A stretch of DNA of 35,067 bases from JAWXBK01 sp040878185 (lineage in GTDB: Bacteria; Pseudomonadota; Alphaproteobacteria; Dongiales; Dongiaceae): contig JBBDMS010000014.1 in the NCBI GenBank assembly GCA_040878185.1, positions 1 through 35,067 on the forward strand, in the 5' to 3' direction. Shown here piece after piece: positions 24,791 through 33,815 of this stretch. Numbering within the stretch: position 1 is the stretch's first letter; every line of letters starts with the position of its first letter. The notes below the pieces were generated by a model that was not told the origin of the DNA, ran no database searches, and saw nothing but the letters and a program-made list of their open reading frames with translations. Both the position numbers and the translations under genes were made by a program.

Positions 24791-26584
24791 ATGAACGATC
24801 AACAGGCCGGCCGGCCATCGTCTTCCGATCCGCTGGAACTCGCCCGCACCATGGGCCGAATCGCCGACCAGACGCAGCGGCTGCTGGTGCAGTTCGCCGA
24901 GCGCAGCCGGAACGGCGGCAATGCGCCGGTCGATCCGATGAACGTCATGGGCGCCTTCATCGAGCTGACGCAGCGCATGATGGCCGATCCGGTCAAGATG
25001 ATGCAGGCGCAAGTCTCGCTCTGGCAGGATTACATGAATCTCTGGCAGACGACCGCGCAGCGCATGATGGGCCAGAAGACCGAGCCGGTCATTTCGCCCG
25101 CCGCCGACGACCGCCGTTTCAAGCATGAAGGCTGGCAGAACAACGAACTGTTCGATTATGTGAAGCAGTCTTACCTGCTGACAGCGCGCTGGATGCAGGC
25201 AACCATCGGCGACGTCGAAGGTATCGACGACAAGACGAGACGCAAGATCGAGTTCTATACCCGCCAGTTTGTCGATGCGATGGCGCCGAGCAACTTCGCC
25301 TTTTCGAATCCCGAAGTGATCCAGGCGACGATCGACAGCAACGGCGAGAACCTGGTGAAAGGTCTCGAAAACCTGCTGCACGATCTCGAGCGCGGCAAGG
25401 GCAAGCTCTCGATTTCGATGACCAACTACGAGGCGTTCGAGGTTGGCCGCAACGTGGCGATCACGCCCGGCAAGGTGATCTACCAGAACGACCTGATCCA
25501 GCTTCTGCAGTACGAGCCGACGACCAAGACCGTTCACCGCCGGCCGCTGCTGATCATGCCGCCCTGGATCAACAAGTTTTACATTCTCGACCTGCGCGAG
25601 AAGAACTCGTTCGTGCGCTGGGCCGTCGCCCAGGGCCAGACCGTGTTCGTGATCTCCTGGGTCAACCCTGACGAGAAGCTCGCCGCCAAGACCTTCGAGG
25701 ATTACATGCTCGAAGGCCCGCTCGCGGCCCTCGGCGCGATCGAGAAGGCGACCGGCGAGCGCGACATCAATGTGATCGGCTATTGCCTGGGCGGCACGCT
25801 GCTGGCGGCCACGCTTGCCTGGATGGGCGCGAAGAAGGACGACCGCGTCAAGAGCGCGACCTTCCTGACTACGCTGACCGACTTCAACGAGCCCGGCGAA
25901 CTCGAGGTGTTCATCGACGAGGATCAGATCCGCCAGCTTGAGGAGCAGATGTCCGAGAAGGGCTATCTCGAAGGCAGCGCGATGGCGAACACATTCAACA
26001 TGCTGCGCGCCAACGACCTGATCTGGTCGTTCGTCATCAACAATTATCTGCTCGGCAAGGAACCCTTCCCGTTCGACCTGCTCTACTGGAACTCGGATTC
26101 GACGCGAATGCCCGCGGCGATGCACAGTTTCTATCTGCGCAAGATGTACCAGGAGAACAAGCTGATCGAGCCGGGCGGCATCAAACTCGCGGGCGTTCCT
26201 ATCGACCTGCGCAAGGTCGGCCTGCCGGTCTTCATGCTGTCGACGCGCGAAGATCATATTGCGCCGTGGAAGGCGACCTATGCGGCCACGCAACTGTTCA
26301 AGGGCCCGACCAAATTCGTGCTCGCGGCCTCGGGCCACATCGCCGGCGTCATCAATCACCCCGACGCCAACAAATACAATTACTGGACTGGCAAATCGCT
26401 GCCGGCGGATCCCGACGCGTGGTTTGAACAGGCCGAGCAGCATCCCGGTTCCTGGTGGCCCGAATGGGCGAAATGGATCGCGAAACAGGGCGGCGGCCAG
26501 ATTCCCGCGCGCAAGCCGGGCGCGGGCAAACTGAAGCCGATCGAGGACGCGCCCGGCGCCTACGCGAAGGTCAAGGCGCAGTAA
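24791..26584 (+). CDS. phaC: Class I poly(3-hydroxyalkanoate) synthase
   Basis: The 597-residue protein has the PhaC N-terminal domain (about residues 100-270), then an alpha/beta hydrolase core with the lipase-like box GYCLGG and nucleophile Cys332, Asp488 in STREDHIAPW and His516 in ASGHIAG. That is the complete synthase triad. Length and triad spacing match class I enzymes such as that of Cupriavidus, which polymerise short-chain hydroxyacyl-CoA into storage granules. The N-terminal region is Met/Gln-rich and amphipathic, as expected for granule contact. No phaA, phaB or phasin gene is adjacent. The ATG at 24791 fits the family start; the frame extends upstream without similarity. Confidence 0.97.
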   Translation: MNDQQAGRPSSSDPLELARTMGRIADQTQRLLVQFAERSRNGGNAPVDPMNVMGAFIELTQRMMADPVKMMQAQVSLWQDYMNLWQTTAQRMMGQKTEPVISPAADDRRFKHEGWQNNELFDYVKQSYLLTARWMQATIGDVEGIDDKTRRKIEFYTRQFVDAMAPSNFAFSNPEVIQATIDSNGENLVKGLENLLHDLERGKGKLSISMTNYEAFEVGRNVAITPGKVIYQNDLIQLLQYEPTTKTVHRRPLLIMPPWINKFYILDLREKNSFVRWAVAQGQTVFVISWVNPDEKLAAKTFEDYMLEGPLAALGAIEKATGERDINVIGYCLGGTLLAATLAWMGAKKDDRVKSATFLTTLTDFNEPGELEVFIDEDQIRQLEEQMSEKGYLEGSAMANTFNMLRANDLIWSFVINNYLLGKEPFPFDLLYWNSDSTRMPAAMHSFYLRKMYQENKLIEPGGIKLAGVPIDLRKVGLPVFMLSTREDHIAPWKATYAATQLFKGPTKFVLAASGHIAGVINHPDANKYNYWTGKSLPADPDAWFEQAEQHPGSWWPEWAKWIAKQGGGQIPARKPGAGKLKPIEDAPGAYAKVKAQ

Positions 26585-26634
26585 CGCCCTGTTCTTTCCC
26601 GAATTCCGCCATGTTCCCGGGCGACAACGCGACC

Positions 26635-27192
26635 ATGCAAAAATTGATCTTTGTGCTGGCGATCGGCGCGATTGCATTTGCCGCCCCGCTCGCTTCCCCG
26701 CTTGCCGCCCCGATCACCATTGCGGCGGCGAATCCCGGCTGGAATGTCGTACCCGCCCCCACCGACGGCCCGGCGTTCCCGGCGGCGACGGCCGTCACGC
26801 CCGATGGCTATCGTCTCTATGTCTGGTCGCGCGAGGACGATCGCGGCCGTCAGGTGTTCGCCGAACTGCACCCGCCCGCAGGAACCGGCTTCAGCGGTGA
26901 CATGCCGCGCTGGCGCATCGACAATAGCGAAACCGTCGATACCGACGAGATCCGGCGCGCCGGCGAAGAGCGCGACATGCTCTGGGGCTTCACCGGCAAT
27001 ACCGTATCGATCTGGATGCTCTGGCTCGGCGATGCCGTCGTGCCGGTGGACGAGCCGGCGCATCGCTGGCTGTCGGGCCGCCTGCTCGAGGTCTCGATCG
27101 AACTCGCCGACGGCAGCGAACGCACCATCGTCTTCCCGATGGAAGGCGCTGGCATGGCGATCGAAGCAGCGGGCGAAATTCGCGCCGAATAG
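26635..27192 (+). CDS. Small secreted protein of unknown function
   Basis: The 185-residue product starts with a signal peptide (MQKLIFVLAIGAIAFAAPLA; likely cut in the following Ala-rich region). The mature part contains GYRLYVWSREDDRGRQVFAELHPP and RWLSGRLLEVSIELADGSERTIVFPMEG, a pattern of alternating strands like an invasion-associated-locus-B-type or other small beta domain, but I do not recognise the family. A second in-frame ATG at 26611 is possible; 26635 gives a clean signal. It follows phaC by 50 bases on the same strand and may be co-transcribed. No cysteines or catalytic motifs are apparent. Confidence 0.65.
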   Translation: MQKLIFVLAIGAIAFAAPLASPLAAPITIAAANPGWNVVPAPTDGPAFPAATAVTPDGYRLYVWSREDDRGRQVFAELHPPAGTGFSGDMPRWRIDNSETVDTDEIRRAGEERDMLWGFTGNTVSIWMLWLGDAVVPVDEPAHRWLSGRLLEVSIELADGSERTIVFPMEGAGMAIEAAGEIRAE

Positions 27193-27195
27193 GCT

Positions 27196-27744
27196 CTACA
27201 AACCCGCCAGGAGATAGCGCGCCGCGATTTCCGCATAATAGGTGGCGGAATCGCGGTTGCCGGCCATTTCGGCCGGCGACAGATCGCGCATTTTCTTCGC
27301 CGGGCGTCCAGCCCAGAGCTCGCCGCGCGGCACGCGTTTGCCGGGCGTCACCAGCGCGCCGGCCGCGACCATCGCATCGGTCTCGACCACCGCCGCATCC
27401 ATGACGGTCGCGTTCATGCCGACGAAGGCGAAATCTTCGAGCACGCAGGCATGCAGCATCGCCATATGGCCGACCGTCACGTCGCTGCCGATCAACGTGG
27501 AGAAACCCGGCGCGCCGCGCCCCCCATCCTCCTGATGATTAACGTGGACGATCGTGCCGTCCTGGATGTTGGTGCGCTCGCCGATGCGCAGCAGATTGCC
27601 GTCGGCGCGCAAGACGCAGCCATACCAGATGCTCGATCCGGTGCCGATCACCACATCGCCGAGCAGCAATGCCGTCTCGGCGACGAACGCGCCGCGTGCG
27701 ATCGTCGGCGCATGTCCCTCGAAAACCCGGATGATCCCGCTCAT
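27196..27744 (-). CDS. Gamma-carbonic anhydrase-like hexapeptide-repeat protein
   Basis: The 182-residue protein is a left-handed beta-helix with repeated hydrophobic-G/A-D steps. Its three zinc ligands His67 (TIVHVN), His93 (VGHMAM) and His98 (LHAC) show the gamma-class spacing of the short PaaY/YrdA/CamH branch. Whether this copy hydrates CO2 or acts on thioesters, as PaaY can, is not decided by sequence. The start at 27744 lies 25 bases after the argC stop on the same strand, so the two may share a transcript. An upstream start would overlap argC and is disfavoured. Confidence 0.9.
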   Translation of the reverse strand: MSGIIRVFEGHAPTIARGAFVAETALLLGDVVIGTGSSIWYGCVLRADGNLLRIGERTNIQDGTIVHVNHQEDGGRGAPGFSTLIGSDVTVGHMAMLHACVLEDFAFVGMNATVMDAAVVETDAMVAAGALVTPGKRVPRGELWAGRPAKKMRDLSPAEMAGNRDSATYYAEIAARYLLAGL

Positions 27745-27769
27745 GCCGCGCGCATCTTTAAGCGGCGGG

Positions 27770-28816
27770 TCACGGGAACAGCGGCTGCTGGTCGAGGGCG
27801 GTCGTCTCGGCAAAGCCGGCCATGAGGTTCATGTTCTGCACCGCCTGGCCCGAGGCGCCCTTCACCAGATTGTCGATCACCGAAACGATGATCGCGCGGT
27901 CCTTCAGGCGGTCATCGAACGCGTTGATCAGGCAATGGTTGGCGCCGCGCACATGGCGCGTCGCCGGTACCTGCCCTTCCGGCAGCACCGCGACAAACGG
28001 TTCGGTCGCATAGCGATCGGCAAGACAGGCGCGCAACGATGCCGCACCCCCGTTCTTCGTCAGACGCACATAGATCGTCGCGAGGATGCCGCGGCTCATC
28101 GGCATCAGATGCGCCGTGAAGTTGACCAAAACCGGCCGGCCCGCCGCCTGCGACAGCCCCTGCTCGATTTCCGGCGTATGGCGATGGCTCGCGATCCCGT
28201 AGGCGTGAATGCCCTCGGTCACTTCGGTATAGAGCGATCCCTGCTTCACATCGCGCCCCGCGCCCGACACGCCCGACTTCGCATCGACGATGATGTCGTC
28301 GGCCTCGATCAGACCCGCTTCGATCAGCGGCACCAGCGGCAACTGCGCCGATGTCGGATAACAGCCGGGATTGGCAACCAGCCGCGCTGGCCGGATTGCG
28401 TCCCGATTGAGTTCGCTGAGACCGTAGACCGCCTCGCGCTGCAGATCGGGCGCGCGATGTTCATGTCCGTACCATTCGGCGTAGGACGCAACATCCTCCA
28501 GCCGGAAGTCGGCCGAGAGATCGACGATCCGCAGGCTGCGCGGCAGCGCGGCGATCACATCCTGCGTCGTGCCGTGCGGCAAAGCGCAGAAGGCGAGATC
28601 GATGCCCGACCAGTCGACTTCGTCGATCTTGACCAGCGACGGCAGATCGAGCCGGCCGAGATGCGGGAACACTTCGGCCATCGGTTTTCCGGCGTGGCGA
28701 TCGGCGGTCAGCGCACGCAACTCGACCTGCGGGTGGCGCGCAAGCAGGCGCACCAGTTCCGCGCCGGTGTAGCCGCTGGCGCCCAGAATCGCGATCCGAA
28801 GCCGGTTGCTGGTCAT
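27770..28816 (-). CDS. argC: N-acetyl-gamma-glutamyl-phosphate reductase
   Basis: The 348-residue protein has the NADP-binding start IAILGASGYTGAELVRLL, catalytic Cys152 in NPGCYPT, and the GIHAYGIASHRHTPEIEQ segment with the catalytic-site His. It carries out the third step of arginine synthesis, reduction of N-acetylglutamyl phosphate. The start at 28816 has GGAGAG 8 bases upstream. In related bacteria argC sits next to rpsI-rplM; here about 4 kb with the kinase and sulfotransferase genes lies between them. Confidence 0.96.
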   Translation of the reverse strand: MTSNRLRIAILGASGYTGAELVRLLARHPQVELRALTADRHAGKPMAEVFPHLGRLDLPSLVKIDEVDWSGIDLAFCALPHGTTQDVIAALPRSLRIVDLSADFRLEDVASYAEWYGHEHRAPDLQREAVYGLSELNRDAIRPARLVANPGCYPTSAQLPLVPLIEAGLIEADDIIVDAKSGVSGAGRDVKQGSLYTEVTEGIHAYGIASHRHTPEIEQGLSQAAGRPVLVNFTAHLMPMSRGILATIYVRLTKNGGAASLRACLADRYATEPFVAVLPEGQVPATRHVRGANHCLINAFDDRLKDRAIIVSVIDNLVKGASGQAVQNMNLMAGFAETTALDQQPLFP

Positions 28817-28917
28817 GGGGTCTCTCCGTTGCGGCCGCAATGCACCATGAACCGCCGCCCCAGGCAAGCGCTCAGCCAGGCAAGCGCGCAGGCAGACGGC
28901 GAACGAGGGCTGCGGCC

Positions 28918-30066
28918 TTAGCGCCCGTTCCGCGCGGCATCGGCGCGGGCGAGGCGCTCGCGACGCAGGATCCGTGCGATCAGCGTCATGAATCGTTCGG
29001 CCTTACGGCGGTAGGCGCGCTTCGATTCCGGCGACCGCCCGGCGACGCCGCCCTGATCGCCCCGCGCGATGCGGCGATTGACGCCCACAATGGCCCCCAG
29101 CAAAAGCTGCCGCGACGGCATCATCATGCGAATCGAATTCGCCGTCGCCCAGTCGCCCGCGGCGGCGAGGAACGTCTGCTCGACCTTTTCGTCGACGCTG
29201 CACAGCCGTGCGATATCCGAGAAAGTCATCCCGATGTCACCATGCTCCCAGTCGAGCAGATAGAGCTGCTGCTGCGCCGACAGCAGGTTGGTCGGCGTGA
29301 GATCGCCATGCAGCAGGCTGCGCATCACACTGGCAGCGCCCGGATCGCCGAGGATCTCGCGCTGGACGAACGCAACCGTGCCGTCGGGCACCGCAAATCC
29401 GAAATTGCGGGCGTGCGCATCGAGCATCGCCAGTTCGTGGCCCGCATCCATGATCGCATCCAACGGCACCAGCGCAAACTCGTTCACCCGGTAGAAATCG
29501 AACAGGGCGCTGCCCGCATCGGCCGGCAGGCGTCCGCGGATGGTCATGGTCTCGCGATCGGCGATCAGCTCCTCGACGATGAAATGTCCGCTTCCGACCG
29601 CGCCATGCGCGTGCATCGCCGGCACGCCGACCCGGTCGGTGCCCTTGAGGCGAACGCGGATCGCCGCCTCGTTCGCGACATTGCGCGACGACATTTCGCT
29701 GCCCGGTCGCGAGACCTTGAAGGTGATCGCGCGGTCGCAGTAGAAGCCGCGAATCTGCGTCTTGAAACTGAGCAGATCGGCATGCACGCCGGTTGGCAGG
29801 AACTGCAGCCGACGGGGCATCAGCCGATCGAAGCGACCCCGGTTGGCATAGAGCCCGGCATAGCGCAGCCAGAAGGACTGCTCGCCCCAGCGCGTGCCCG
29901 GTCGATGCAGCAGCGTGTCGGCAATCGCGGTACGGCCGGTCCAGAGATGGCGGCGATGGGGCACGGCACGGCCGTTGAGGCCGGCACACTGCTCGACATC
30001 GCGCGCGGCCGCGATCGCTGCTGCGATCCAGCCCCCGTTCCCTGTCCCCCCGGCCATCATCGACAC
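28918..30066 (-). CDS. APH/choline-kinase-like phosphotransferase (kinase 1)
   Basis: The 382-residue protein has a novel-looking N-terminal part with RWGEQSFWLR. A kinase fold follows: ITFKV with the probable nucleotide-contact Lys, the helix-C-like NEAAI, the catalytic loop HGDLTPTN (253-260) and the metal-binding DWE (Asp272). These are the aminoglycoside-phosphotransferase/choline-kinase motifs, so it should phosphorylate a small hydroxyl substrate. It is a paralogue of the gene at 31285-32553: RWG(E/D)QxFWxR, FKTxIRxFYCDR and the catalytic loop all match. The start at 30066 is followed by in-frame ATGs at 30060 and 30057, so the first residues are uncertain. The substrate is unknown. Confidence 0.8.
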   Translation of the reverse strand: MSMMAGGTGNGGWIAAAIAAARDVEQCAGLNGRAVPHRRHLWTGRTAIADTLLHRPGTRWGEQSFWLRYAGLYANRGRFDRLMPRRLQFLPTGVHADLLSFKTQIRGFYCDRAITFKVSRPGSEMSSRNVANEAAIRVRLKGTDRVGVPAMHAHGAVGSGHFIVEELIADRETMTIRGRLPADAGSALFDFYRVNEFALVPLDAIMDAGHELAMLDAHARNFGFAVPDGTVAFVQREILGDPGAASVMRSLLHGDLTPTNLLSAQQQLYLLDWEHGDIGMTFSDIARLCSVDEKVEQTFLAAAGDWATANSIRMMMPSRQLLLGAIVGVNRRIARGDQGGVAGRSPESKRAYRRKAERFMTLIARILRRERLARADAARNGR

Positions 30067-30198
30067 ACTACCCGCGCGACCGGGAGCCGCCTAGCGGCTT
30101 CGCTGTCGCATGGCCGTCGTCGCAGGTAGTTGGCGGAAACTGCCGCAGCCCCTAGGCTGACCGCGATCGACGGTTCCCTTTCTCTGCCGAACGGTGCC

Positions 30199-31233
30199 AT
30201 GCCGAAAAAGCCCGTGGGACATTCCACTGCCGGTCCCGCGTCCGGAATCGTCTGGAACGAGCCGGCCGAAATACCGGTCGCCTTCGCCAAGCCGGTCCTG
30301 GCGCGCCTTCAGACGCTCTGCGCCGACCGTGAGCGCAGTTGGCTGCTGGCACGTATCCGGTTTGGCTCTTTCGTCGATCCCAAGCACAAAATCCTCTATG
30401 TCGACACGCCGAAGGTCGCGAGTACGGCGATCCTGCGATTTTTCAACGATCTCCACGGCCGCGACGTCATCCGGCCGTTTACCGGCCGCCTGCGCGAAAC
30501 CAAACCCGAGATGTTTGTTCATTCGCGCAAGAACGCGGCGTTGCACCCGCTCTCGGCAATGCCGGTCGCCTTGCAGCCGGAGATTCTCGAATCCGATGAA
30601 TGGCTGCGCTTCGCCTTCGTGCGCAACCCGTTCACGAGAATCTTCTCGTTCTGGCTCAACAAACTGTTTCTCATTGAACCGGATTACGAGCAGGCCTTTG
30701 CTTTGCTCGGCCGGAAACCACCCGACCGACTGACTCGGCCGGAAGATTCAATCCTGTTCGGCGACTTCGTGCGCGGCATCGTCGCGCGGCTTGACGCGAC
30801 CGGGCCCGATCAGCATTTGATGCTGCAGGAGCGCCTGCTGCTGCCGTCGTTCTTCAATCTCAACCATATCGGCCGGATCGAGAACTTCGCCGAGGATTTC
30901 GCAGTGGTGATCGAGCAGGTGCGACGGCATGGCGGAACCGCCGCGATGCCGGAGCGCCGCAACCCGTCACTCGAAGACTGGCGCCGGTTCTACGAGCCCG
31001 ATCTGGCGGACATCGTCGCCGAACGCTACCGCAGCGATTTCGCGCGATTCGGTTACGAACCCAAGATCGAAACCAAGATCCTGCGCGCGGCGAAGAAGAC
31101 GCCCGGAATCGAATCCCTGCGCGATCGCATCGATCTCTACGACGAAATCATGCAGCGCAATCGTTTGCTCGGACGGCTGTACGAAATGGAACTGGGTCCG
31201 GCCCGCATGAGCATCCGGCTGACCGGGGAATAA
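30199..31233 (+). CDS. Sulfotransferase family protein
   Basis: The 344-residue protein has the two PAPS-binding motifs of the Sulfotransfer_2-like group: the 5'-phosphosulfate loop YVDTPKVAST (about 67-76) and the 3'-phosphate motif FVRNPFTRIFSFW (about 140-152). It lacks a signal peptide or membrane anchor, unlike Golgi enzymes, so it should act in the cytosol on a sugar or lipid-linked glycan. The C-terminal region is long and charged. The ATG at 30199 is chosen; an in-frame TTG at 30130 is possible, but neither has a strong ribosome site. It lies between two paralogous kinase genes on the other strand. Confidence 0.85.
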   Translation: MPKKPVGHSTAGPASGIVWNEPAEIPVAFAKPVLARLQTLCADRERSWLLARIRFGSFVDPKHKILYVDTPKVASTAILRFFNDLHGRDVIRPFTGRLRETKPEMFVHSRKNAALHPLSAMPVALQPEILESDEWLRFAFVRNPFTRIFSFWLNKLFLIEPDYEQAFALLGRKPPDRLTRPEDSILFGDFVRGIVARLDATGPDQHLMLQERLLLPSFFNLNHIGRIENFAEDFAVVIEQVRRHGGTAAMPERRNPSLEDWRRFYEPDLADIVAERYRSDFARFGYEPKIETKILRAAKKTPGIESLRDRIDLYDEIMQRNRLLGRLYEMELGPARMSIRLTGE

Positions 31234-31284
31234 AGCAGAGTTCGGAACCCGGCGCGCATTCGAACCGGAGCGAACCCCGGCCGA

Positions 31285-32553
31285 TCAGAATAGCTTGCCG
31301 TCCGTCAAATGCGGCCACAGCATGCGCCCATAGCGCACGATATCGTCGAGATAGAGCGCGATATCGTCCAGCAGCATCGCGACATCGTCGACGATCTTCG
31401 CGATGTCGTCGAAGCATACCGGCACGACCGCGCCGAACCGGCCGCGCCGCAGACGCAGCATCATCATGCGCTCGGCCAATGCGACATAGTTGACCGCCTT
31501 TCGGCGGTACGATGTCATCCATCCCCTAGAACCTTCAGCCACGCGACCGGTCGGCTCACGCTCCATGCGCCGATTGATCGCGCTGAGTGCGCCGACCGCA
31601 ATCTGGCTTTCCGGATCCATCATCGCCGGCGCATGGGTCGCGGCCCATTCGCGCGTCGTTTCCACCAGCTTCTCGGCCAGTGCGCCGTTGTCGATGCAAA
31701 GCCTGGCGAGGTCGGCAAAAACCAGGCCGCGTCCGGCATGTTCCCAGTCGAAGATGAAAATCCTGTCGCCGTTCACCAGCAGGTTGCTCGGCGTCAGATC
31801 GCCATGACGCAATCCCCACAGCACGAACATCGGATCCGGGGAACCGTCGAATGTCTCGGACAGGAACCGGGTCATGTCGGCGGGGACCTCGAATCCGAGT
31901 TTGTCGGCATGCCGATGCAGCGCCGCGATCTCGGCATCGATATCCACCGCCTCGTTCAGCGGAACGAGCTCGACGCCGTTTGCGAGATAGAATTCGAAAA
32001 GCGCCTCGCTCAGCTCTTTCGGGCATTTGCTGCCGAAATCGCCGGGCTTGTCCATGATCATTTCCTCAACCAGGAAATGAGTTCCGTCGACGGCGCCATG
32101 AGCCTTGAGCCCGGGAACGCGGACGCGTTGCGTTTCCGTGAGATCGCTGCGCACCGAAATTTCGTTGCGGATGCGCACCGACGACGTATCCCGTGCGGGA
32201 TCGCCGAGCTTGAGCGTTACCGGCCGGTCGCAATAGAAGCTGCGAATATGCGTCTTGAAATAGACGAGATCCGCCTGCACACCCGGCGCCGTCGAACGTA
32301 TGTTCGGCGACAATAGCAGCGCGTCGCCATTGCGCCCGCCGAGGAACTGCAGACAACGCGACCAGAAGCGCTGATCGCCCCAGCGACGCATCGGATTGCG
32401 AAACAACTCGAGCGAGATCGCGGCCTTGCCGACCACCAAATGCTTCTTCGGCGCCGCATCGGCGTCGGGAGCGATGCCGGCGGCGCATTCGGCCTCGCGG
32501 ACGATCTCGAGGGCGGTCTGGATCTGATTCGCGGAGCGGGCCGAAACTTTCAT
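31285..32553 (-). CDS. APH/choline-kinase-like phosphotransferase with heptad-repeat tail (kinase 2)
   Basis: The 422-residue protein shares the plan of kinase 1: RWGDQRFWSR, FKTHIRSFYCDR, the Lys in VTLKL, catalytic loop HGDLTPSN (250-257) and DWEH (Asp269). It differs in a C-terminal tail (about residues 378-406) made of four seven-residue units, DDIAKIV, DDVAMLL, DDIALYL, DDIVRYG, encoded by 21-bp tandem repeats. The tail is probably an amphipathic helix for oligomerisation or membrane contact. The gene is convergent with the sulfotransferase gene, with a 51-base gap. It has no obvious ribosome site at 32553, and the true start may be a little downstream. Confidence 0.8.
   Translation of the reverse strand: MKVSARSANQIQTALEIVREAECAAGIAPDADAAPKKHLVVGKAAISLELFRNPMRRWGDQRFWSRCLQFLGGRNGDALLLSPNIRSTAPGVQADLVYFKTHIRSFYCDRPVTLKLGDPARDTSSVRIRNEISVRSDLTETQRVRVPGLKAHGAVDGTHFLVEEMIMDKPGDFGSKCPKELSEALFEFYLANGVELVPLNEAVDIDAEIAALHRHADKLGFEVPADMTRFLSETFDGSPDPMFVLWGLRHGDLTPSNLLVNGDRIFIFDWEHAGRGLVFADLARLCIDNGALAEKLVETTREWAATHAPAMMDPESQIAVGALSAINRRMEREPTGRVAEGSRGWMTSYRRKAVNYVALAERMMMLRLRRGRFGAVVPVCFDDIAKIVDDVAMLLDDIALYLDDIVRYGRMLWPHLTDGKLF
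31338..31421 (-). repeat. Four imperfect 21-bp tandem repeats coding a DDIA-type heptad
   Basis: Units at 31338-31358, 31359-31379, 31380-31400 and 31401-31421 all begin CGAyrTCGTCsa on the plus strand and keep the reading frame. They encode an acidic pair followed by hydrophobic residues in every unit. The first two units are nearly identical at their starts (CGATATCGTC). Confidence 0.8.
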
Positions 32554-32729
32554 ACCCCGAGTTTATGAAATGCCTTCGGCTTCGCAACCAAAACCGGAAC
32601 CGCCGCGACGGAATCGCCGCGATGTTGCGCCAGCGCAAGGATTGGTCCTGTTACAATCGGTTACAAACCGCGCCCGGTGGCGCGCCGACCGCCGCCCGAC
32701 CTGAATCAGGGATCAGAGCCCCCTGAATC

Positions 32730-32757
32730 GAAAAGGGCCGGAACGATGTCCGGCCCT
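32730..32757 (-). terminator. Intrinsic terminator of rplM-rpsI
   Basis: Read on the minus strand, AGGGCCGGA (32757-32749) pairs perfectly with TCCGGCCCT (32742-32734) across a 6-nt loop, and TTTT follows at once (32733-32730). It lies 25 bases after the rpsI stop. Confidence 0.85.
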
Positions 32758-32782
32758 CCTCCGTCGCTGTGATGCCTGCGCT

Positions 32783-33283
32783 TTAGCGCTTCGAGAACTG
32801 GAAGCTCCGGCGGGCCTTTGCCTTGCCGTACTTCTTGCGCTCGACCACGCGCGCGTCGCGGGTGAGGAAACCGCCGGCCTTGAGCACCGGCCGCAACCCC
32901 GGCTCGTAATAGGTGAGCGCGCGCGAGATGCCGTGTCGCACCGCGCCGGCCTGCCCCGAGAGCCCGCCGCCGGTCACCGTGCAGACCACGTCATATTGGT
33001 TGACGCGGCCGGCGACGAGGAACGGCTGGTTGATGATCATGCGCAGAACGGGCCGCGCGAAATAACGCTCGAACTCGCGGGCATTGACCTTGATGCGGCC
33101 GCTGCCCGGCTTGATCCAGACGCGCGCGACGGCGTTCTTGCGTTTGCCGGTCGCATAGGAACGGCCCTGCGCGTCGATCTGCGGTTCGGCCGGTGCCGCG
33201 GGCGCGCCCGCCGGCGTCGACGGAACCTGTCCGGTTGCGCCGCCGAGATCCTTCAGATCGGTGATGGTGGTATCGCTGCTCAT
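32783..33283 (-). CDS. rpsI: Small-subunit ribosomal protein S9 (uS9)
   Basis: The 166-residue protein has an N-terminal Ala/Pro-rich extension of about 37 residues, seen in several alphaproteobacteria. The S9 core follows: YATGKRKNAVARVWIKPGSG, the GGGLSGQAGAVRHGISRAL signature and the basic tail KKYGKAKARRSFQFSKR ending in the conserved Lys-Arg that reaches the P-site tRNA. Four bases separate it from rplM, so the two are co-transcribed. Confidence 0.98.
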   Translation of the reverse strand: MSSDTTITDLKDLGGATGQVPSTPAGAPAAPAEPQIDAQGRSYATGKRKNAVARVWIKPGSGRIKVNAREFERYFARPVLRMIINQPFLVAGRVNQYDVVCTVTGGGLSGQAGAVRHGISRALTYYEPGLRPVLKAGGFLTRDARVVERKKYGKAKARRSFQFSKR

Positions 33284-33287
33284 CGGG

Positions 33288-33752
33288 TTACGCCGCCCTC
33301 GTGTTCTTGCGATTCATGGAAGCGACATCGAGCGCTTCGGGATTCTGCGGGCCGTGCGGGTGCTCGGGACCGGCATAGACGCGCAGATTGCTCATCTGCT
33401 TGCGACCGAGGGGCCCGCGCGGAACCATGCGCTCGACCGCCTTGATGATCGCGCGCTCGGGGAATCGGCCACCGAGCGTCTTGCCCATCGTCCGTTCCTT
33501 GATGCCGCCGGGGAAGCCGGTGTGCCAGAAGAACGTCTTCTGCTCGAGCTTCTTGCCGGTCACGCGCACCTTGGCCGCGTTGATGATGACGACATGGTCG
33601 CCGGTATCCATATGCGGCGTGAACGTCACCTTGTGCTTGCCGCGCAGCCGGTTCGCCACGATCGCGGCGAGACGGCCGAGCACCAGGTCTTCGGCGTCGA
33701 TCAGCACCCATTTCTTGTTGATGTCCGCCGGCCTGGCGGAATAGGTCTTCAT
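33288..33752 (-). CDS. rplM: Large-subunit ribosomal protein L13 (uL13)
   Basis: The 154-residue protein contains the L13 hallmarks WVLIDAEDLVLGRLAAIVANRLRGK, GDHVVIINAAKV, the HTGFPGGIKE block and MVPRGPLGRKQMSNLRVYAGPEHPH. The start at 33752 has GGAGAG 7 bases upstream and gives the normal length. It is the first gene of the pair with rpsI and is preceded by a strong promoter. Confidence 0.98.
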   Translation of the reverse strand: MKTYSARPADINKKWVLIDAEDLVLGRLAAIVANRLRGKHKVTFTPHMDTGDHVVIINAAKVRVTGKKLEQKTFFWHTGFPGGIKERTMGKTLGGRFPERAIIKAVERMVPRGPLGRKQMSNLRVYAGPEHPHGPQNPEALDVASMNRKNTRAA

Positions 33753-33815
33753 CAGGGCTCTCCGCTGAAATTCAGGGGAGCGGCACCACTGAGGCGCGCT
33801 CCGGTTGCGGGGGCG

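Noticed and set aside
24716..26677. 653-codon open frame on the minus strand opposite phaC
   Set aside because: It is an antisense shadow of a fully conserved PHA synthase; its translation is rich in Arg, His and Val with no domain, as expected of GC-rich antisense frames.
30130..30198. TTG start extending the sulfotransferase by 23 residues
   Set aside because: The extra residues carry no conserved pattern and TTG is the rarest start; it remains possible because neither start has a strong ribosome site.
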